The translations under genes were made by a program, and so were the position numbers. A stretch of 64,000 bases of DNA from Dulcicalothrix desertica PCC 7102 (GTDB lineage: Bacteria; Cyanobacteriota; Cyanobacteriia; Cyanobacteriales; Nostocaceae). Below, piece by piece: positions 60,527-64,000 of this stretch (position 1 is its first letter; the number at the start of each line of letters is the position of its first letter). The DNA is taken from positions 108,638 to 172,637 of the forward strand of contig NZ_RSCL01000021.1 in NCBI RefSeq assembly GCF_003991905.1. Direction: 5' to 3'. The notes beneath the pieces are model-generated. The model worked only from the letters and a program-made list of their open reading frames with translations. It was not told where the DNA came from and made no database searches.

Positions 60527-60847
60527 TTAACATTTATGAACTTCTGTATCTTGTAACTCTTTAGCAAAATCTTCTAATGGTGATTCATTTTCATCAGGTC
60601 GAAATTCCAACGATAGTCTGACTTTTCCACGTCTCCAACTGTTAGCACGAAAACGCAGTACTTCACATTCGATACCTTTATCAAATAATGAAGACTCTGC
60701 TGTTTCTAACCCAACTAGCTCTTTGATTGCTTCTAACAGTTGAATCACTTTGAACGTATCTGATACATCTAAGCTATCTAGATTTTCTGTATTTATAGAT
60801 ACAACTTCATAGTGATGTAATCGATGAAATTCATTATCCATAGACAT
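60527..60847 (-). CDS. KGK domain-containing protein
   Basis: The 106-residue protein contains the cyanobacterial KGK family sequence; WRRGKVRLSLEFRPDENESP near the C-terminus is the diagnostic block. The N-terminal half is acidic. The family has no known function. No signal peptide or membrane span is seen. It stands alone upstream of tilS. Confidence 0.8.
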   Translation of the reverse strand: MSMDNEFHRLHHYEVVSINTENLDSLDVSDTFKVIQLLEAIKELVGLETAESSLFDKGIECEVLRFRANSWRRGKVRLSLEFRPDENESPLEDFAKELQDTEVHKC

Positions 60848-60927
60848 CTATAATATTTATTTTAAATATATCTATTTTTTATATAAAAGTCACAAATTAA
60901 CATAAATTAAATATAAACTTCAAATAG

Positions 60928-60953
60928 TAAGGTAGACCGAAGCCCACCCTACT
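60928..60953. repeat. GGTAGACC / CCCACCCTAC short repeat
   Basis: AAGGTAGACCGAAGCCCACC followed by CTACTT resembles the GTAGGTTGG family in degenerate form. It lies between the convergent-side ends of two minus-strand genes. Confidence 0.45.
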
Positions 60954-60972
60954 TTTCAAACCCGGTATCAAA

Positions 60973-62037
60973 TTAAAAGAACCATCCGTAAGAATGTAAA
61001 CCTTTACCCAGCAAATTGACACCTAAATAACAAATCCACACAACAACAAAGCCACTAGCCGCTAAAATTGCAGGGCGCCGACCTTGCCAACCACGTGTAA
61101 TTCTCGAATGTAAGTAAGCAGTAAATACCAACCAAGTAATTAAAGCCCAAGTTTCTTTAGGGTCCCAACTCCAGTAAGAACCCCAAGCTTCGTTTGCCCA
61201 AACGGCGCCTGCAATAATACCAATTGTCAGTAAAGGAAAACCTAAACCAATGACACGGTAACTAATATTATCTAATGTTTCTGCAAGACTTAAACGCTGT
61301 GGTGATAAAGTTGATGCTGTTACTGCTTGAGTATCAGCCGCAACAATATTTAAAACCGCAGAAGAACCATTTCCATTATTATTACTGCCTTTGTAACGCC
61401 CATAGCCGTTGTTATCAGCAATACTATTTACATCTGGTTCCGTTACAAGCTCACCAGCTTTATGCAAACGATAACCATTACTACGATATCCGCCGGCACC
61501 AAACGAACTACCTTGAAGTTGAATATCTTGTCCTTTTGTAACAACAAGAAATGCAATTGCTAACAACGAACCAACCATTAGCGCAGAATAACTTAGCATC
61601 ATTACACTAACATGCATCATCAACCAGTTAGATTTGAGTGCAGGTACCAAAGGTTCAGCTTTTTGCATCTCAGACGGTAAAGTTAATGTTGCAAAAGCTG
61701 TAATACCCATAGCGACAGGCGCCGTTGCTACTCCAACTAAACGACTCCGGCTAGTATTTTCAGCTATAAGATGTACTGTAGTAATACCCCACGCCAAAAA
61801 AAACAGCGACTCGTATAAATTACTAAGAGGGAAATAACCCGCTTCAATCCATCGCGCTCCTAACAATGTTGCCATGCATAAATTCGCTATCGCCATTCCC
61901 GCAGTCCCCAGTGCAGGTAAAAAGGGTAGGTTCCCAAACGCCGCGCCGCTCCAATATACCAGCATCGTAATAAACAAAACTGCAAAAGAAGCATTGTCCA
62001 GCCAGTTCTGGAGGACAACCAGATTGACAAAATTCAT
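60973..62037 (-). CDS. ccsA: Cytochrome c biogenesis protein CcsA (ResC/Ycf5 type)
   Basis: CcsA/ResC, with CcsB (Ccs1), delivers heme across the thylakoid or plasma membrane for c-type cytochromes. The 354-residue protein has about eight membrane spans. The tryptophan-rich heme-handling motif reads [18 protein letters not shown]. Two external histidines are supplied by MMHVSVMM and by HSRITRGW. A variable loop rich in G and N (about 175-225) is inserted in the middle. Databases call this protein CcsB or CcsA in different genomes. The CytM-like and MauG-like proteins of this window would need this pathway. Confidence 0.93.
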   Translation of the reverse strand: MNFVNLVVLQNWLDNASFAVLFITMLVYWSGAAFGNLPFLPALGTAGMAIANLCMATLLGARWIEAGYFPLSNLYESLFFLAWGITTVHLIAENTSRSRLVGVATAPVAMGITAFATLTLPSEMQKAEPLVPALKSNWLMMHVSVMMLSYSALMVGSLLAIAFLVVTKGQDIQLQGSSFGAGGYRSNGYRLHKAGELVTEPDVNSIADNNGYGRYKGSNNNGNGSSAVLNIVAADTQAVTASTLSPQRLSLAETLDNISYRVIGLGFPLLTIGIIAGAVWANEAWGSYWSWDPKETWALITWLVFTAYLHSRITRGWQGRRPAILAASGFVVVWICYLGVNLLGKGLHSYGWFF

Positions 62038-62131
62038 AAAACGTGTTCTCCAGTCAATTCCTGAACAGTTTATTCTATTACTTAAATCCTAACTTTTTCT
62101 GACGATTTGTTAAATGTATTGCGTCTTTGGT

Positions 62132-63844
62132 TTACGGTGTTACAGTCGGACTAGGCAACGGCGCTGGCTTTCCACCTTTTTTAAGCGAGATAAATATATC
62201 GTAACGATTGCTGCGGTTATCACTAACTGCACTCGTTACTCCAATCGAACGTGTAGCGTTTAAAAATATTTGCTGGTTAGGAAACAAAGGAGGCAACGGA
62301 AAGTTTTTAGAGGTACGTTCCACATCTAAGAAAAATTGACCGTTAATTGGATTCAGTTCTGATGGAACTGCTTTTTGAAAAGCTTGAGTGCGTGCAAGCG
62401 AGTTATCCGATTGATTCGTAGTCAAAATTTTCTCAGCAATCGGCGCCCCTAATGCTATAAAAGCAACATCATCATCCATCCATCCATGACTGGCAGTTAA
62501 AGTACCAAATGGCCCAATCCAATTAATAATCGGCTTACCTAACGCTTGCTTCTCTTCTATTCTAAACTGGTACTGACTACGCATAGCCTCATCAAGCTGT
62601 TTGAGAGCAGCATCAGCGCGTTGACGATTGTTAGTCTTTACCATAAATACTAACGCGGCGCGGAAAGTTTCATCTTGACTATCTTTAGAAGTCGGAATTA
62701 CTGATACCGAAAACTCACCATTCATCCAACTCAAAAAATCGCGCTCTAAATCCATATTAACCCAAGATTTAAAGCCATTACGTAATTGCTCGGGCGGCAT
62801 TGGTGATAAAGGATTATTTTGCGATGTTGAACTATAATCTGCCCAAGCACGCGCTAAATTTCCACCTGACAGCATCATCAGTGTTTCAGCAGGGACACGA
62901 TTTTGCATTTCCCCCGCACTGTTATCCACTCTTAACACTCGTGAACTATTAGGGTTTAACCAAGAAACACCTTTAAGCCTAACTCCCTCATTTTCTAAAG
63001 TAATTGTTCCTGCAAGACCTTGATTAGTTTGCAATTGCGATAACACTTGAGCTGGAAACTGACGGTTTGGAGCTGCACTCGCAATTTTCGCACTCGTTGG
63101 TACATTTATATAGAATTGACCAAAAGGCTGGTAGCTAGAAATTTTAGAAATATTATTCGCATACCCAGGAACTGTAGAAAGCGATGTTTTTGCTTGGTAA
63201 GCATCAATTGCTTTCTCCATTGCCTTTGAATCATCAGTAATAACTACATATTTATTTTCAATAACCGAGACAGCAAAATCCTCATTTGTGCTACTGGGAT
63301 TAATATCAATCTCTTTTATTGGTATATTTTTATACTGGCGTTCTTTTAAACTGGCGCCTTTTTTAGCTTGAAGTTGAGTTAGAGCAGTTTTAGCATTTTG
63401 AGCATTTTTAATTGGTAATACCAAAACTAACTGTTGACTACTAGCAGTTCTAATATTTTCAGCCACAGGTTTAGCAGGTGGTTTTGAGCTATCAACATTA
63501 GCAAGAACCGCTAAAGTTACTTCTTCTCCTACCCAAGGTTGGATATCTTTGTGAAAATCGTAACCATTATTACTAAGAAAACGGTCGCGTAACTGAACTA
63601 TATTTTTATCGATTTCTGCTTGTACCTCGCTAGTTCCAAACTGACGTAACTGCTCCCACTGTCTAACATCAGTTGTTAACGAAACAGCGAACAATGCGTC
63701 TTGAGGAATAATAGTCGCTCCAGGTGGTAAATCCCTAGATAATGGCTTTCCTTGTGTTAATAGCCAGTATCCAGCAATACCACCACCAATCAGTAATCCA
63801 GCAGAAGATAACGTCAGTATCAGAGACGGTTTCTTTTTTTTCAT
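62132..63844 (-). CDS. DUF3352 domain-containing protein, probably exported
   Basis: The 570-residue protein (ATG at 63844; an upstream ATG at 63871 is possible) begins with a lysine-rich signal peptide or anchor (KKKKPSLILTLSSAGLLIGG). It then matches DUF3352: PPGATIIPQDALFAVSLTTD, IQPWVGEEVTLAVLAN, and AMEKAIDAYQAKTSLSTVPG. The body is long and repetitive in secondary structure. The C-terminus is rich in proline (PAPLPSPTVTP). Function is unknown; the location is probably periplasmic. Its 94-base gap to ccsA shows no repeat. Confidence 0.85.
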   Translation of the reverse strand: MKKKKPSLILTLSSAGLLIGGGIAGYWLLTQGKPLSRDLPPGATIIPQDALFAVSLTTDVRQWEQLRQFGTSEVQAEIDKNIVQLRDRFLSNNGYDFHKDIQPWVGEEVTLAVLANVDSSKPPAKPVAENIRTASSQQLVLVLPIKNAQNAKTALTQLQAKKGASLKERQYKNIPIKEIDINPSSTNEDFAVSVIENKYVVITDDSKAMEKAIDAYQAKTSLSTVPGYANNISKISSYQPFGQFYINVPTSAKIASAAPNRQFPAQVLSQLQTNQGLAGTITLENEGVRLKGVSWLNPNSSRVLRVDNSAGEMQNRVPAETLMMLSGGNLARAWADYSSTSQNNPLSPMPPEQLRNGFKSWVNMDLERDFLSWMNGEFSVSVIPTSKDSQDETFRAALVFMVKTNNRQRADAALKQLDEAMRSQYQFRIEEKQALGKPIINWIGPFGTLTASHGWMDDDVAFIALGAPIAEKILTTNQSDNSLARTQAFQKAVPSELNPINGQFFLDVERTSKNFPLPPLFPNQQIFLNATRSIGVTSAVSDNRSNRYDIFISLKKGGKPAPLPSPTVTP

Positions 63845-63904
63845 TGAGACACACACACTTACCCGTGCCATTGGGACTTACACCTCATCAATATTGCTTA
63901 AATT

Positions 63905-63992
63905 AATCAGAAACCGGGTTTCTACGCATTCCTTGTCGCAGACAAATTGTCATTTTTATTACAATATATCAACAAGAAACCCGGTTTCTTAG
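63905..63992. repeat. Pair of AGAAACCCGGTTTCT palindromes
   Basis: AGAAACCGGGTTTCT and AGAAACCCGGTTTCT lie about 65 bases apart in inverted orientation. They belong to the family tandemly arrayed at 29423. Confidence 0.8.
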
Positions 63993-64000
63993 ATTTTAAA

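Larger units (their letters stand above)
1..64000. repeat. GGCGCC, highly iterated palindrome across the window
   Basis: By hand I find about 104 GGCGCC sites, on average one per 0.6 kb. With a GC content near 40 percent only about four would be expected. Most are inside genes and in different codon phases. The pattern parallels the HIP1 octamer of other cyanobacteria, which I did not find here. Confidence 0.85.

Noticed and set aside
1-64000. Search for tRNA and rRNA genes
   Set aside because: No T-loop with a matching acceptor stem and no rRNA core sequence was recognised by eye; a covariance-model search would be needed to exclude them.

Overview
The window looks like chromosomal DNA of a filamentous, probably heterocyst-forming cyanobacterium (Nostocales-like). 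The evidence is the set of cyanobacterial families: PetG, a CytM-like cytochrome, NblS beside PurD, DUF3370, KGK, CcsA/ResC and four classes of acyl-lipid desaturase. The AT-rich composition and the dense short repeats typical of the group agree. The genus cannot be named from the sequence alone. The palindrome GGCGCC occurs about 100 times, roughly once per 0.6 kb, while I saw no classical HIP1 octamer (GCGATCGC). No rRNA, tRNA or CRISPR array was recognised.

Layout. 1-9 kb: the 3' end of argS, a Uma2-type nuclease, a decayed BrnT/BrnA module, a Nudix hydrolase, several uncharacterised proteins, DUF3370 and a peptidase C15 homologue. 9-18 kb is mostly housekeeping: hisH, rsmD, petG, a CytM-like cytochrome, an HNH endonuclease with a small partner gene, a sugar-nucleotide epimerase, purD and nblS. 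18-21 kb: a TnpB-only element and a broken aspartic-protease gene. 20.7-29.4 kb: a chemosensory locus in two divergent arms. One arm has a hybrid histidine kinase, CheC and a CheY-like regulator; the other has CheA, CheW, a soluble MCP, CheB and CheR. 29.4-31.5 kb: a striking repeat array, a membrane zinc-ribbon protein and proA. 31.6-37.8 kb: five desaturase genes on the minus strand in the order desC, desA, desD, desD, desB, enough to build 18:4 fatty acids.

37.9-45.5 kb: a PLP lyase, a heme-oxygenase-like diiron protein beside a methyltransferase, an orphan-looking DNA methyltransferase, an SGNH hydrolase, and a Panacea-domain antitoxin candidate whose partner gene is split by an in-frame TGA. 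45.7-50.2 kb: a di-heme cytochrome c peroxidase-like protein, a TPR protein and a multicopper oxidase. This segment is nearly free of GGCGCC and may be acquired. 50.5-64 kb: an M16 peptidase, MgtC, an RNA ligase, a low-molecular-weight phosphatase, an AAA ATPase, methylmalonate-semialdehyde dehydrogenase, tilS, a KGK protein, ccsA and a DUF3352 protein.

Short dispersed repeats of at least seven families fill most intergenic gaps. They repeatedly reach into genes: they supply the stop codon or C-terminal tail of several proteins, and one sits in frame inside the cheB linker.
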